DNA of 64,000 nucleotides from UBA1731 sp964567665 (GCA_964567665.1 CAZMNN010000003.1:1-64000), one strand, 5' to 3'. Shown: positions 46,105-54,946, counted from the first letter of the stretch. Translations and numbers: made by a program. Notes: generated by a model not told the origin, from the letters alone.

Positions 46105-47775
46105 TCAATCCTCGTCGCCCATCGTCGCCTGTATGACCTCCTTGAGCGAAGTCATGCCGGACGCAACCTTGAGCATACCGTCCTCGCGCAACGTGCGCAT
46201 TCCCATCTCCCGCGCCCTCTCGCGGAGAACTCCGGCCGGCGCGTGGTCGAATATCAGCCTCTGGATGGTGTCGTCAATCTCAAAAATCTCGAAGATGCCC
46301 TTGCGCCCCTTGTACCCGCCGTTGCAGGCGCTGCATCCCGCACCGACGTACATGTGCTCCGGGCGCGTCTTCGCGATTGCGCCAAGCATCTTGAGGTCGC
46401 GGTCTGTCGGCGTGTACTCCGTCTTGCACTTTGGGCATATCGCACGGACAAGACGCTGCGCCATCGCGGCGCGTAGGGCGGACGCCACGAGGAACGGCTT
46501 CACGCCCATATCCGTAAGACGCGTCACCGCTGACGGTGCGTCGTTCGTGTGAAGCGTGGAGAACACAAGGTGGCCCGTAAGCGCCGCCTCCATCGCTATG
46601 TCGGCGGTTTCGGAGTCACGGATTTCGCCGATCATCACGATGTTCGGCGCCTGACGCAGGATGGATCTCAAGGCGGCGGAGAAGTCAAGCCCGACATCGC
46701 GGTTGACCTGCACCTGGTTGATGCCGCTCATCTGGTATTCCACAGGATCCTCAACCGTGATAATCTTGCGGTCCGGCAGGTTGATCTGCCCAAGGCAGGC
46801 GTACAGCGTGGTCGTCTTGCCGGATCCCGTAGGCCCGGTGACGAGCACCACGCCGTCGGAAAGATGGATCAGTCGCTCGAACTTGTTCTGGTCGTCCGAC
46901 AGGAATCCAAGCTGCGGCAGACCGAGCGACAGGTTGGACTTGTCGAGAATACGCATCACTATCGATTCGCCATGGTTCGTCGGCACGGAGTTGACGCGCA
47001 GGTCGAGGTCGCGTCCGTTGACCTTCACCTGGATTCGGCCGTCCTGCGGAATCCGCTTCTCCGAGATCTTCATCTTGGACATGATCTTGATGCGCGAAAG
47101 GATGGCGCCCTGAAGCCGCTTCGGCGGCGAATCCATCTTGCGCAGAGCGCCGTCGATGCGGTAGCGCACGCGGAACTCCTTCTCCATCGGCTCAAGGTGG
47201 ATATCGGAGCATTTCATCTTGATGGCGTTGGAGATGATCATCGAGCAGAGCCTGATGACCGGTGCGTCGTCGCCGTCCTCGGAATTCTCGGATTCGTTGC
47301 CGAACTCGTCGTCCGTGCGCGTCTCCACGGAGTCCGCGCCGCTCGGGTACAGCTTCTCCATCGCGACCTTCAGCTCGTCAAGCGGCGCAAGTATCGCCTG
47401 GACGTCACGGCCGTGCAGCACATAGCGCAGGGAGTCCACGGCATCGTAGCCCATCGGATCCATGAGCGCAACGGTCAGGGAGTCCGAATCGCCGACGACA
47501 GGCACTACGCCGTACTTGCGGGCAATCTCGGCGGGCAGCACTTTTGTGATCTCGGGGTCGATTGCGCCGGGATCGACATGGCAGTACTTTATGCCGAACT
47601 GCTCCGCGATTATCCCCAGCACATCGTCCTGCGAGATCGCGCCGGACGAAACCAGCACATCGAGCGTGGTCTCGCTTCCCTCGCGCATGGAATTCGCCGC
47701 AGCAGATATCTGCTCGGCCGTAAGGAAGCCCTGCTCCTGCAGGAGCGTCAACACGTATTCGTCGTTAGAGGTCAT
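46105..47775 (-). CDS. Type II secretion / type IV pilus assembly ATPase (GspE/PilB family), copy 2
   Basis: 556 residues. An N-terminal MshEN-like domain (LLQEQGFLTAEQI, EQFGIKYCHVDP) is followed by Walker A GPTGSGKTT, RSILRQAPNIVMIGEIRD, LTGHLVFSTLHTNDA and the zinc finger CPKCKTEYTP ... CSACNGGYKG. Upstream, TGATATATT at 47795-47787 is a plausible extended -10 only about 5 bp before the usable transcript start, and no Shine-Dalgarno precedes ATG 47775. Together with copy 1, it may serve a second fibre or secretion system. Confidence 0.92.
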   Translation of the reverse strand: MTSNDEYVLTLLQEQGFLTAEQISAAANSMREGSETTLDVLVSSGAISQDDVLGIIAEQFGIKYCHVDPGAIDPEITKVLPAEIARKYGVVPVVGDSDSLTVALMDPMGYDAVDSLRYVLHGRDVQAILAPLDELKVAMEKLYPSGADSVETRTDDEFGNESENSEDGDDAPVIRLCSMIISNAIKMKCSDIHLEPMEKEFRVRYRIDGALRKMDSPPKRLQGAILSRIKIMSKMKISEKRIPQDGRIQVKVNGRDLDLRVNSVPTNHGESIVMRILDKSNLSLGLPQLGFLSDDQNKFERLIHLSDGVVLVTGPTGSGKTTTLYACLGQINLPDRKIITVEDPVEYQMSGINQVQVNRDVGLDFSAALRSILRQAPNIVMIGEIRDSETADIAMEAALTGHLVFSTLHTNDAPSAVTRLTDMGVKPFLVASALRAAMAQRLVRAICPKCKTEYTPTDRDLKMLGAIAKTRPEHMYVGAGCSACNGGYKGRKGIFEIFEIDDTIQRLIFDHAPAGVLRERAREMGMRTLREDGMLKVASGMTSLKEVIQATMGDED

Positions 47776-47792
47776 TGCTGTGCGGTAATATA

Positions 47793-48650
47793 TCAGATTG
47801 GGGTTTCAAGCGCAACCATGTCAAACGTATCCACAACGATCGACGGCGGAGTGCCTGCGTACGCCGCAAGATCGTCCCGTGTCGTCTCGCCGGAAAGCAC
47901 ACACACGAAATCCACGCCTGCGTTGTCCGCAATCGCCTTGTCGGTGTAGAGCCTGTCGCCGACGACCGCAATCTCGTCCTTCGAGAACTGAAGCAGCACC
48001 GGCGTGAGAAGAGACGGCGATGGTTTCCCGAAGACATGGGACGGCTTCATTCCGTTCGTCGTCTCAAGCAGCTTCAGGATGCCGCCGACATCGGGGATCG
48101 GGCCACATTCGGACGGACAGCAGTTGTCCGGATGCGTCGCAACGAAGTCTACCGGTCTGCCGTCGATCGATCTAAGCCCTGCTGCGGCGTTGCCGCCGTT
48201 GCGGATGTTCCAGAGCGCGGTGAGGTTCTGAAGCTTCCCGTACGTAAGTTCCCTGTCGTACGCGAGAGCCGCAAGCTCGTTGCGCTCCGGGTCGAAGCCG
48301 AACGACACGCCTACGTCGCTCAGCCTTTCGTCCATGTATCTGACAACGGCGTCGCTCGCCACGAGATAGACGCTCCTGTAGCCCTTTTCCCGTATGTACT
48401 CCTCAAGCGTTATCAGCGGCGTGAGTATCTGATCTGGCTCCACCGGTATGTCGGCGCCGGATATCTTCTTCATGTACTCCGCCGGTGTGCGGGATGTGTT
48501 GTTCGTGAGATAGAAGAAGCAGAACCTTCCGCTTTTCGTGTTCTCGATGACGAAATCCACCGCCGGCTTTATCGGACTGCCGCCCATGAACAGCGTACCG
48601 TCGAGATCGCACACGAACGCCTTCTTGCTGTTGATGTCAAACTTTGCCAT
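47793..48650 (-). CDS. HAD-IIA (NagD-like) phosphatase
   Basis: 285 residues. Motif I is FVCDLDGTLFMGG, motif II is FFYLTNNTSR, and motif III/IV are VFGKPSPSL and AVVGDRLYTDKAIADNAG, with the large C2 cap typical of NagD/PGP-type phosphatases. It dephosphorylates a small cytosolic metabolite, not identified. The promoter's TATAAT overlaps the first in-frame ATG (48662). The better start is therefore ATG 48650, leaving a leader of only about 4 bases. The prophage left end lies about 70 bp upstream. Confidence 0.87.
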   Translation of the reverse strand: MAKFDINSKKAFVCDLDGTLFMGGSPIKPAVDFVIENTKSGRFCFFYLTNNTSRTPAEYMKKISGADIPVEPDQILTPLITLEEYIREKGYRSVYLVASDAVVRYMDERLSDVGVSFGFDPERNELAALAYDRELTYGKLQNLTALWNIRNGGNAAAGLRSIDGRPVDFVATHPDNCCPSECGPIPDVGGILKLLETTNGMKPSHVFGKPSPSLLTPVLLQFSKDEIAVVGDRLYTDKAIADNAGVDFVCVLSGETTRDDLAAYAGTPPSIVVDTFDMVALETPI

Positions 48651-48660
48651 TTCGGCGGAC

Positions 48661-48669
48661 ATTATACCA
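48661..48669 (-). promoter_or_regulatory. Extended -10 promoter of the HAD phosphatase gene
   Basis: TGGTATAAT on the minus strand (48669-48661), 11 bp before ATG 48650. There is no clear -35 hexamer. The prophage end is about 50 bp further upstream, so any upstream control of this gene may have been separated from it. Confidence 0.6.
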
Positions 48670-48718
48670 CAAGAAGCGGTGCAGATGCGCCACGTCCGGC
48701 AACTGCTGTATCGCCGAA

Positions 48719-48759
48719 TGTGAATTGGTAATAAATCAAGGCAATTCGGTAAAATAATC
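48719..48759. repeat. Probable left end of the Mu-like prophage with paired direct repeats
   Basis: An AT-rich stretch begins TGTGAATTGGTAATAAATC and is followed 20 bp on by CAATTCGGTAAAATAATC. The two are imperfect direct repeats (AATT-GGTAA-AATC), spaced about two helical turns apart, the arrangement expected of MuA-binding end sites. TG at 48719-48720 fits the 5'-TG terminus of Mu-type elements. It lies between the HAD promoter and the terminator of the early operon. The exact junction needs comparison with an empty site. Confidence 0.5.
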
Positions 48760-48772
48760 TGGTGGCAGACAG

Positions 48773-48808
48773 AAAAAAGCCTCTTGCAAGGTCGTTGCAG
48801 GGGGCTTT
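48773..48808 (-). terminator. Terminator of the prophage early operon
   Basis: A 14-bp stem with two non-Watson-Crick positions (48776-48789 with 48795-48808) and loop GGTCG. On the minus strand TTTTTT follows. It lies 33 bp after the stop of the GemA-like gene, closing the leftward transcript before it can leave the prophage. Confidence 0.85.
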
Positions 48809-48840
48809 CAATATGCTTGAAACGAGTTTTAAAGACCGCT

Positions 48841-49449
48841 TCATCGGACGTTCAGCCGGATGGGATTGAGGTCTGAATAGGCCTTTGAATCATAGACAAT
48901 GGATATGCCGCCTGAAGGCTTTAAGCCATACACCACCGACGGATCGAAGGACAGAAACCTACGGATCGACGAACTGTCGCAGAGTCGGCGAAGGAGCCGT
49001 CTGCGGTGGGTGTCGAGAATGTGAAAGAGCGCCATGAGATCGTCTGCAGGGCAGTCGAGCCAAAAGCCTGCGGCATCAGAGCCGCATGGAAACCGCGCCT
49101 GCCTGATGACGCCGGCAAGGTAATCCGCCGCAGCGGTCGAACCCGACGGTGCGCCCTTGAGCTGCATGATCTGCGCGGCGCAGATGCAGACGAGGCGGGA
49201 CATGCGCTCAGCTCCGGCTGTGGCGAACTTACCGGCTGCACCGTAGTCCCCGGCATCAACCGAGAAGCGCAGCATTACCTTGTCGAAGTCGCCCGTCCGG
49301 CTGAGCGCCTTGACGCTCTCCACGCCACACTCCTCTCGCATCACGCGCTTGCGGTACGTCTCCAGCGGCTCGCCGACCTCACGCGCCGCCGCCGTTGCCG
49401 CACGCCAGTAGGCGGCGAGCTGTGGTTTGGTAAGTGCCGTGTCTTTCAC
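48841..49449 (-). CDS. GemA-like (Mu gp16/DUF1018) protein with C-terminal extension
   Basis: 202 residues starting at GTG 49449 (AAAGGAGG upstream). The first ~75 residues fit the GemA pattern: LTKPQLAAYWRAATAAAREVG, then TYRKRVMREECGVESVKALS. In Mu, GemA modulates host gene expression and DNA supercoiling. The remaining ~120 residues are not recognised and contain several cysteines. It is the last gene of the early operon. Assignment rests on pattern and position, not on a search. Confidence 0.55.
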   Translation of the reverse strand: MKDTALTKPQLAAYWRAATAAAREVGEPLETYRKRVMREECGVESVKALSRTGDFDKVMLRFSVDAGDYGAAGKFATAGAERMSRLVCICAAQIMQLKGAPSGSTAAADYLAGVIRQARFPCGSDAAGFWLDCPADDLMALFHILDTHRRRLLRRLCDSSSIRRFLSFDPSVVYGLKPSGGISIVYDSKAYSDLNPIRLNVR

Positions 49450-49724
49450 TCGCCACCTCCTTTCGCGATCTTCACGAACCTCTGCAACGCCTTGACCAGC
49501 ATCTCGACCTGTTCCACAGACATGCGGATGGATGCCCAGCCAGCTCCCCACTCCGGGTGTTCAATCGGATTGAACGAAACCTTGAGAAGAAGGAAGTCCC
49601 GCTCTGCAGTGTTGCTGTCGCGAACCTCAAGACGAGACCATGAGCGGCGCTCCTCAAGCGACAATCCCATATTTCGGGTATAGGTATCATCTGCAATGTC
49701 GAGATAGGTCTTTGTCGGGTACAT
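49446..49724 (-). CDS. Prophage protein of unknown function
   Basis: 92 residues from ATG 49724 (GGAGG upstream; the frame extends to 49784 without a ribosome site). It contains YLDIADDTYTRNMGLSLEERRSWSRLEV and an amphipathic C-terminus (VEMLVKALQRFVKIAKGGGE). The stop overlaps the GTG of the GemA-like gene (GTGA), so the two are translationally coupled. No family recognised. Confidence 0.7.
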   Translation of the reverse strand: MYPTKTYLDIADDTYTRNMGLSLEERRSWSRLEVRDSNTAERDFLLLKVSFNPIEHPEWGAGWASIRMSVEQVEMLVKALQRFVKIAKGGGE

Positions 49725-49726
49725 TT

Positions 49727-49957
49727 TTACGCCTCCCTCTCTTCTTTGGACTTCGATTCGAGATAAGACAAGAACTTTTTGCATCGTATCGCATCAAGCT
49801 CCTGGAAATACACGCTCTCGCCGGAAAGAAGACCTGCACAATAGACGAAGCACGGATCCGGCGAGCGCTGGAACGCGCACGCGGAGCAGTCGTTCCCGGT
49901 ACGAACCTCGTAGAGCCGAGGTCCAATGGCAACGATTATCTGGCCTATTTCACGCAT
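49727..49957 (-). CDS. Prophage small Cys-containing protein
   Basis: 76 residues. Cysteines at about 24, 27, 36 and 40 (NDCSACAFQ ... PCFVYCAG) are spaced like a small zinc-binding knuckle. The C-terminus is charged (KSKEEREA). It overlaps the end of the ASCH-type gene by 13 bp. Function unknown. Confidence 0.65.
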   Translation of the reverse strand: MREIGQIIVAIGPRLYEVRTGNDCSACAFQRSPDPCFVYCAGLLSGESVYFQELDAIRCKKFLSYLESKSKEEREA

Positions 49958-50376
49958 TCCGGCACCTCGCTTTCGCGGAGAAGGTACGTCCCCCAGTTCT
50001 GGGGCGGATGGACTCCGGGCGGCAGGGGTTGCGGCGAATCAAACCGCTCGGCAAAGAATGTCGCGCAGGCCGCGACGGAACGCCGCTTGCCGCAATAAGC
50101 CCGGAACTCGCGCTCCGTAATTCCAGGCCCGCCATCGACCGCCTTTTGGGTCTTCACCGCCGACCATACGCATTCCGGGTCGCCTTGGATTTTTGCCGCG
50201 AGGTACACTTTGCCCGTGACGGCGGACACGGGGGCGGATTCATAGATCAGCACCCAGCCAGGGACCGGTGGAGGAGCCTTGCGAAACTCCCAGCGTTTCC
50301 TCCCGGCATAGATCACCTCCGCATACTTGGGCTTGATTGCCATGACGGGAGTAGTCCGTCTTTTCTTCTCGCTCAT
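49945..50376 (-). CDS. ASCH-domain (PUA-like) protein
   Basis: 143 residues from ATG 50376 (AAGGAG upstream). VMAIKPKYAEVIYAGRKRWEFRKA is the hallmark N-terminal block of ASCH/PUA-like domains, followed by VLIYESAPVSAVTGKVYLAAKI. ASCH domains bind RNA or modified nucleotides, and some are N4-acetylcytidine amidohydrolases. In a phage it could act on nucleic-acid modification or as a co-regulator. The middle block EFRAYCGKRRSVAACATFF is unusual. Confidence 0.75.
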   Translation of the reverse strand: MSEKKRRTTPVMAIKPKYAEVIYAGRKRWEFRKAPPPVPGWVLIYESAPVSAVTGKVYLAAKIQGDPECVWSAVKTQKAVDGGPGITEREFRAYCGKRRSVAACATFFAERFDSPQPLPPGVHPPQNWGTYLLRESEVPECVK

Positions 50377-50486
50377 CGTTGTTCTCCTTGCTTGAATGAA
50401 TGGTGCCGGCCTCACATTGCTTACCCCGCCGCCGACCGGCGAACGGACGGGCGCAGCCCCAACCCGTCTTGGGGCATGGGTTTGAT

Positions 50487-50774
50487 TTACAGGGTCAGCC
50501 TCTTCGGCGCCCGAAGCGCGACTTGGGGCGCATCCAGACTATGTACGGGATTTTCCCCGGCGGCCCAGAAGCCAGGAAACAGCTCTTCCATACAAGCCTT
50601 ATGCAGTGCGTCGTATTCGTCGAATGAGAGGGCGGCATACTCGATCACGACCGACCTGACCGCGACGAAGCGTGCTACGGCGGAACTGAGGTATTCCGGC
50701 AGCAGCGTGAGCGGGACGGGATGCTGGAGTCTCACCGTCGCCTTGGACACCATGCGGGCGTTAGGCCATCTCAT
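50487..50774 (-). CDS. Prophage protein of unknown function
   Basis: 95 residues starting at ATG 50774, overlapping the DUF3164 stop by 4 bp. The sequence (VRLQHPVPLTLLPEYLSSAVARF ... DEYDALHKACMEELF) has no recognised motif. The gap of 110 bp to the next gene contains no other likely gene. Confidence 0.6.
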   Translation of the reverse strand: MRWPNARMVSKATVRLQHPVPLTLLPEYLSSAVARFVAVRSVVIEYAALSFDEYDALHKACMEELFPGFWAAGENPVHSLDAPQVALRAPKRLTL

Positions 50775-51400
50775 TCCGAGCCCTCCTTCGCGCCGTCCGG
50801 CCAGCAGTCGGCGACGTCGAGGCGGATCGGGGCGAAGTCGTGGTTGAGGTCGGGGCGCGTCTCGACCGCGAGGTACTGCTTGCCGCGCTCCGTCGTCTGC
50901 GCCTGGCGAAGGATATCCGCGCCCTCGTTCCAGCTCGCGTCGTTGACCTTGTAGGAAAGGAGTTTCGTCACCTCGCTGCGCGGCAGGAAGCCAAGTCGGT
51001 CGACCTTGAACGCGGCCTCTATCATCTGCTTCAAGAGGTATGCGCCCTCGCCCGCGCTCTCAAGCTCGCGGTTGGCGTAGTCAAGCATCAGTTCCCGCGC
51101 CTTGGCGACGCGCTCATCAAGCCTGATGTGCCAGCTTTGCCGGATCGAAATCTGAATGAGCGCATCGAAGCTCCGAGCCGAGAAGTTTCCTCTCGTGCCG
51201 AGATCGTCCTTCAGCCCGGCGAGGCCGTTCATCGTCGCCACAGCATCGGCCATGAACGCCTTCATCTGTGCGCGAAGCTTCTGCGCCCCGGCGACAACGT
51301 GACGCACCGCCTTGTCGCGCGCCTTGTCATACTTCGACACGTACCCGGCAGGCACTTCCTGTCCGCGTCCGTCGATCCACTTCTTTTGCTGTTTTGCCAT
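50771..51400 (-). CDS. DUF3164 family phage protein
   Basis: 209 residues. WIDGRGQEVPAGYVSKYDKARD at the N-terminus and the helical GNFSARSFDALIQIS block are typical of DUF3164, a protein found next to MuB in transposable phages. Its biochemical role is not known. It lies 20 bp downstream of the MuB gene. Confidence 0.85.
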   Translation of the reverse strand: MAKQQKKWIDGRGQEVPAGYVSKYDKARDKAVRHVVAGAQKLRAQMKAFMADAVATMNGLAGLKDDLGTRGNFSARSFDALIQISIRQSWHIRLDERVAKARELMLDYANRELESAGEGAYLLKQMIEAAFKVDRLGFLPRSEVTKLLSYKVNDASWNEGADILRQAQTTERGKQYLAVETRPDLNHDFAPIRLDVADCWPDGAKEGSE

Positions 51401-51420
51401 GTTGTTTTTCCTTTCTTGAA

Positions 51421-52548
51421 TCAGTATTCAGACTTCATTTCAGAGAGCTTTAAATAGCCGTTGACGGTCTTTGCATAGCCATCCCAGGAGAGCGGCTCCT
51501 TATTGGCCTTGGAGAGCGCGTAGGCCTTCTCCAGATACTTGATGAAGACTCCCAGCCCACGCTCCTTGATGAGTCGCTTGATACCGGCAAGAACATCCCC
51601 CGTCGGCAACGTCAGCTCGAAGGACCGCGCGATGGTGTTGATGTCCCGTGTCGGCGGTGAATCCGGCAGCACCACGCGCACCACGCCGCGACGGCGAAGC
51701 TGGTCGAAAAGCATTACATGCTTGCCGCTCTCAAGCCCCGCAAGCCCCACTTTCGTCGCGCTCATCACGAGTCCGCACCCGGTGCGGTCGTACACCTCGC
51801 GGATAAACTCCATGATAGCCTTGCTTGACGCCTCCGTACACGTCTCGAGAGCCAGATGGAACTCGTCTATTATGAGAAGATTGTACCTCGTCAGACTCCC
51901 GAAGATCGCATCCTCAAGAGCCCAGCACTTCGTCGCCTTCACGCCGTTGCCGAACCTCAGCGCCAACTCCCGCACAAGCCTTGCGCGCGTCCAGCCGCTG
52001 CCCATACGCAGATACACCGTGCGCCCGTGGTTGTGGAGCCGCTGAAACTCCATCAGCGCGGTGGTCTTGCCGATCTGGCTTGCCCCGTAGATGAACGCCG
52101 GCATGCCGTCATTGAGCGCCGCCGTGCAAGCCTGGAACACCGTCTTCTTGACCTCTGTCTCGATGATGCCGATGTTCTTCTTCTTCATCTCCTCAATCTC
52201 GGGCGCCTTGAACGCCCTGATCGCCTTGATGATGTTCGCCCAGCTCGAATACTTGCCGTCTTTCTGTACGCCATACGAGCCGCGAAACACCTGATAGAGC
52301 GTGTTTTTGTCGTACGTGCGCATCTTCGCCGCAAGATCCGCCTCCTTGAGGTGGTATTCCTGGGCGTAGGAGTACAGCCAGAACACCTCCTCGCCGTCCT
52401 CCTCGCTCAACTGCCCGCGCGCAACCGCCTGCGTGATCGCCGCACGCACCTGATGCGCCGCCATCGAGATGCCGCGCTGGATGACCGCGCTGTGCCTCTC
52501 GCCCGGAGCCGCCTCGACAGCGGCTGTTATCGATGTGTTTTCGCTCAT
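51421..52548 (-). CDS. MuB-type transposition ATPase
   Basis: 375 residues (Mu B is 312). An N-terminal segment with a putative HTH comes first. The AAA+ core follows: Walker A GASQIGKTTALMEF, then VYLRMGSGWTRARLV and Walker B LLIIDEFHLALE, with sensor region GLVMSATKVGLAG. MuB binds DNA, selects target sites and stimulates MuA. It directly follows the MuA gene. Confidence 0.9.
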   Translation of the reverse strand: MSENTSITAAVEAAPGERHSAVIQRGISMAAHQVRAAITQAVARGQLSEEDGEEVFWLYSYAQEYHLKEADLAAKMRTYDKNTLYQVFRGSYGVQKDGKYSSWANIIKAIRAFKAPEIEEMKKKNIGIIETEVKKTVFQACTAALNDGMPAFIYGASQIGKTTALMEFQRLHNHGRTVYLRMGSGWTRARLVRELALRFGNGVKATKCWALEDAIFGSLTRYNLLIIDEFHLALETCTEASSKAIMEFIREVYDRTGCGLVMSATKVGLAGLESGKHVMLFDQLRRRGVVRVVLPDSPPTRDINTIARSFELTLPTGDVLAGIKRLIKERGLGVFIKYLEKAYALSKANKEPLSWDGYAKTVNGYLKLSEMKSEY

Positions 52549-52582
52549 CTCATTTCTCCTGTTTTGTTGTGTTCATGGAAAC

Positions 52583-54643
52583 TCAAACCGCGTTCAGCTC
52601 GTCGAGACTGTAGCTGTCACTCTCGGCGCAATCCGCCGCCGCGTACGATACCGCCGCTTCATCCGCTCCCGCCAAGTCCTCAAGGCTGTACCCCTCGCCG
52701 TCGCTCCTCGGCCCGGCGATCTTCGCCGCCTCCGCCTCCTTGATGACGCGCAGATTCGCCGCCATCCTTGCCGCCCTCTGCTCCGCCTCGGCCTGATGCC
52801 TTCCGCGCACCGGAAGCACCTTCGCCGCCAGATCCGCCGCCTGCTCGCCCATTGCAACCTTGATCGCATGCTGATCGTACGCCGGGGCGCGGTTGTAGAG
52901 TCTGCACGTGCCGAGCGTGTGTCCGTCGCCCTTGTCGATAAGCCATATCTTCCCCGGCATCATGGGATTGTAGAGCGCCATCACCTTCTGGTCGGGGCTT
53001 ATCGACTGCTCCCATCCGGCGCGGTTCCTCACGCTCGCGCGGTACAGCATTTCATCGCGACCATAGAGCAGTTCGTTCCGGAACCCCATCAGACCGTTGC
53101 GGCGTACGGTTAGCTCGATCGCATCCTTCTCGATGTCGAAGAAGTGCGGCGCGTACCAGTCGTCAACCTTGATGATCTCGCCGCTCTTGATGCCTGCGCG
53201 ATACGCCTCGGCGCGGCTCATCGGACGCACCCGCCTCAACGCCGCGTCACGCCCGATCACAACGGCTATCGCACGCGCTCCATCCGGATCTTCCTTGCCC
53301 ATCGCCAACAGCTCGTCAGCCGTGTGCCAGTCGTTGCTTGTCGGCGAAAGCCGCCACTCCTGCACCATCCTCCCATCCCAGCCTTCAAGCTTGTGTTCCG
53401 GGTCCGCCATGAAGTCGCTCTCGATCTGCCCGAACGCCGCGTGATACTCGTCGAACGAAAGAAGCCCGCTCTGCAGCTTCAGCGCAAACTCCGGCGGAAG
53501 CTTCGCCGCCGCCGCCATCAGCCGCTCCTCGTACTTGACGTGCGCCGCCTGGCTCTCCTGCATGTGCTCGGCGTCGCGGCCACGGTTGCCGAGAAGATGC
53601 GCCGTGCGGTTGTGCAGGATGTTGTGCGCTCCCTCGCAGAGAGCCTTCATGCGGAAGTTGCCGCCGCCGTTGCCGATGAAAAGACCGGCATGAACCTGCT
53701 CGCTCAGAATGCCAGAACGCGATATCTTGATGAGATCCCCCATCCCCGGAATCGCCCTGATCTGCCTCTCAACGTTTCCGCGGATCGCGGTCGTGCCATG
53801 TTCGACAATGTTCTCGACTCCGCCGCGATGGAAGCCGCGCACCATGTGGTCGAAGGCGAAGAGAAAGCGGAACTGCTGCTCCTTGAGGTTGTCGCGTTTG
53901 CCGTCCTCGTGCGTGAACCGCGGCTTCATGATGCTTGAACACTTGAACCCGCTCGCAACGTCATATCCGGCGAACTCCAGCGGCTGGCACACCCTTGCGC
54001 CCAGCATGATGTCGATGTTGTGCCACACGTCGTCATACTCAACCTTCGAGAGCACCGGCAACCCCACGCGGCTCGTCAGCACCGGAAGTATCGCCGCATG
54101 CGCCGACTTCCTTCCTCGCCTTGTCGAGAGGATGTTGAAATAGTAGTTGGGATTGCGCTTCGAGACCTCCTGAAGATTCTCGTATGTCGCCCCGTGCGGA
54201 ATCCAGTCCAAGGGACACTCCTGCGGCATCGGCTCGAAACCGCGCTCTCTCGCCCACACATCGCGCCACGTGCCGATCATCCCGATCATCGGCTTGCCGC
54301 TGCGGAAGTCCGCCATCATCTGCCGCCACCCGTTCTTGGATGTGTTGCGGTCGTTCTCAACGTAGGTCATGTAGCACTCAAGCCACGGATTCGCCGCCGA
54401 GAGGTGCTTTATGCGCCGACGGTCGATGAGTGAGCTTTCGTTCTTCTGGTACGCATAGAACTTGTTGCGGATCGTACACCATGAAATGCCCGACTGCTCG
54501 CCGATCTGCTTCATCATCCTCACGCGCTGGTTCGACGGCGCCGCCGCTATCTCGCGCATCCTGCCAAGCCAGTCCGCCGCCTCCACACGCGCCGCCATCG
54601 ACGTGACCGACATTGCCTTCTCGTATGTCATCAGTGCTGCCAT
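52583..54643 (-). CDS. MuA-type DDE transposase
   Basis: 686 residues, close to MuA (663). An N-terminal HTH region (SGISWCTIRNKFYAYQKN) precedes the RNase H-like core. The first catalytic Asp is in EYDDVWHNIDI (D204, matching MuA DGYLHN). The glutamate is in RMKALCEGAHN (E337). The position of the second Asp is filled by Glu in VEHGTTAIRGN (E281). The C-terminal ~120 residues are Ala-rich and charged, where MuA contacts MuB. It cuts and joins phage ends during integration and replicative transposition. Confidence 0.9.
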   Translation of the reverse strand: MAALMTYEKAMSVTSMAARVEAADWLGRMREIAAAPSNQRVRMMKQIGEQSGISWCTIRNKFYAYQKNESSLIDRRRIKHLSAANPWLECYMTYVENDRNTSKNGWRQMMADFRSGKPMIGMIGTWRDVWARERGFEPMPQECPLDWIPHGATYENLQEVSKRNPNYYFNILSTRRGRKSAHAAILPVLTSRVGLPVLSKVEYDDVWHNIDIMLGARVCQPLEFAGYDVASGFKCSSIMKPRFTHEDGKRDNLKEQQFRFLFAFDHMVRGFHRGGVENIVEHGTTAIRGNVERQIRAIPGMGDLIKISRSGILSEQVHAGLFIGNGGGNFRMKALCEGAHNILHNRTAHLLGNRGRDAEHMQESQAAHVKYEERLMAAAAKLPPEFALKLQSGLLSFDEYHAAFGQIESDFMADPEHKLEGWDGRMVQEWRLSPTSNDWHTADELLAMGKEDPDGARAIAVVIGRDAALRRVRPMSRAEAYRAGIKSGEIIKVDDWYAPHFFDIEKDAIELTVRRNGLMGFRNELLYGRDEMLYRASVRNRAGWEQSISPDQKVMALYNPMMPGKIWLIDKGDGHTLGTCRLYNRAPAYDQHAIKVAMGEQAADLAAKVLPVRGRHQAEAEQRAARMAANLRVIKEAEAAKIAGPRSDGEGYSLEDLAGADEAAVSYAAADCAESDSYSLDELNAV

Positions 54644-54658
54644 TGCCGCTTCCTTCTT

Positions 54659-54946
54659 TTAAACTCTATTGACTCTGCTTCTCAGAAACGAGAGGAACGA
54701 AACCCTCTCTATCCGCCACCTCGGCTTGCCTGTCGCTCCGCTGCCGATGTCGATGTACTCGAACTTCCCCGCGTCGATCCAACGGTACACCGTGTCGACC
54801 TTCGTATCCAAGGCAAGCGCAATGTCCGTCGGCGAGAGCATCGTCTTCGACGGCAGCCGCGAGATGAAGAACTGCAGACTCTTGCATCCGGAGAACAGCC
54901 GCCTATCCTCCGCATCCACGAAAAGATCTATCTGCTCACTGCCCAT
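54659..54946 (-). CDS. Excisionase/MerR-type HTH protein
   Basis: 95 residues. LSPTDIALALDTKVDTVYRWIDAGKFEYIDIG is a winged-helix DNA-binding motif like that of excisionases and AlpA. Its start overlaps the end of the 48-residue gene upstream. It lies immediately before MuA, so it may help assemble the transposase complex or regulate the early promoter. Confidence 0.75.
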   Translation of the reverse strand: MGSEQIDLFVDAEDRRLFSGCKSLQFFISRLPSKTMLSPTDIALALDTKVDTVYRWIDAGKFEYIDIGSGATGKPRWRIERVSFLSFLRSRVNRV

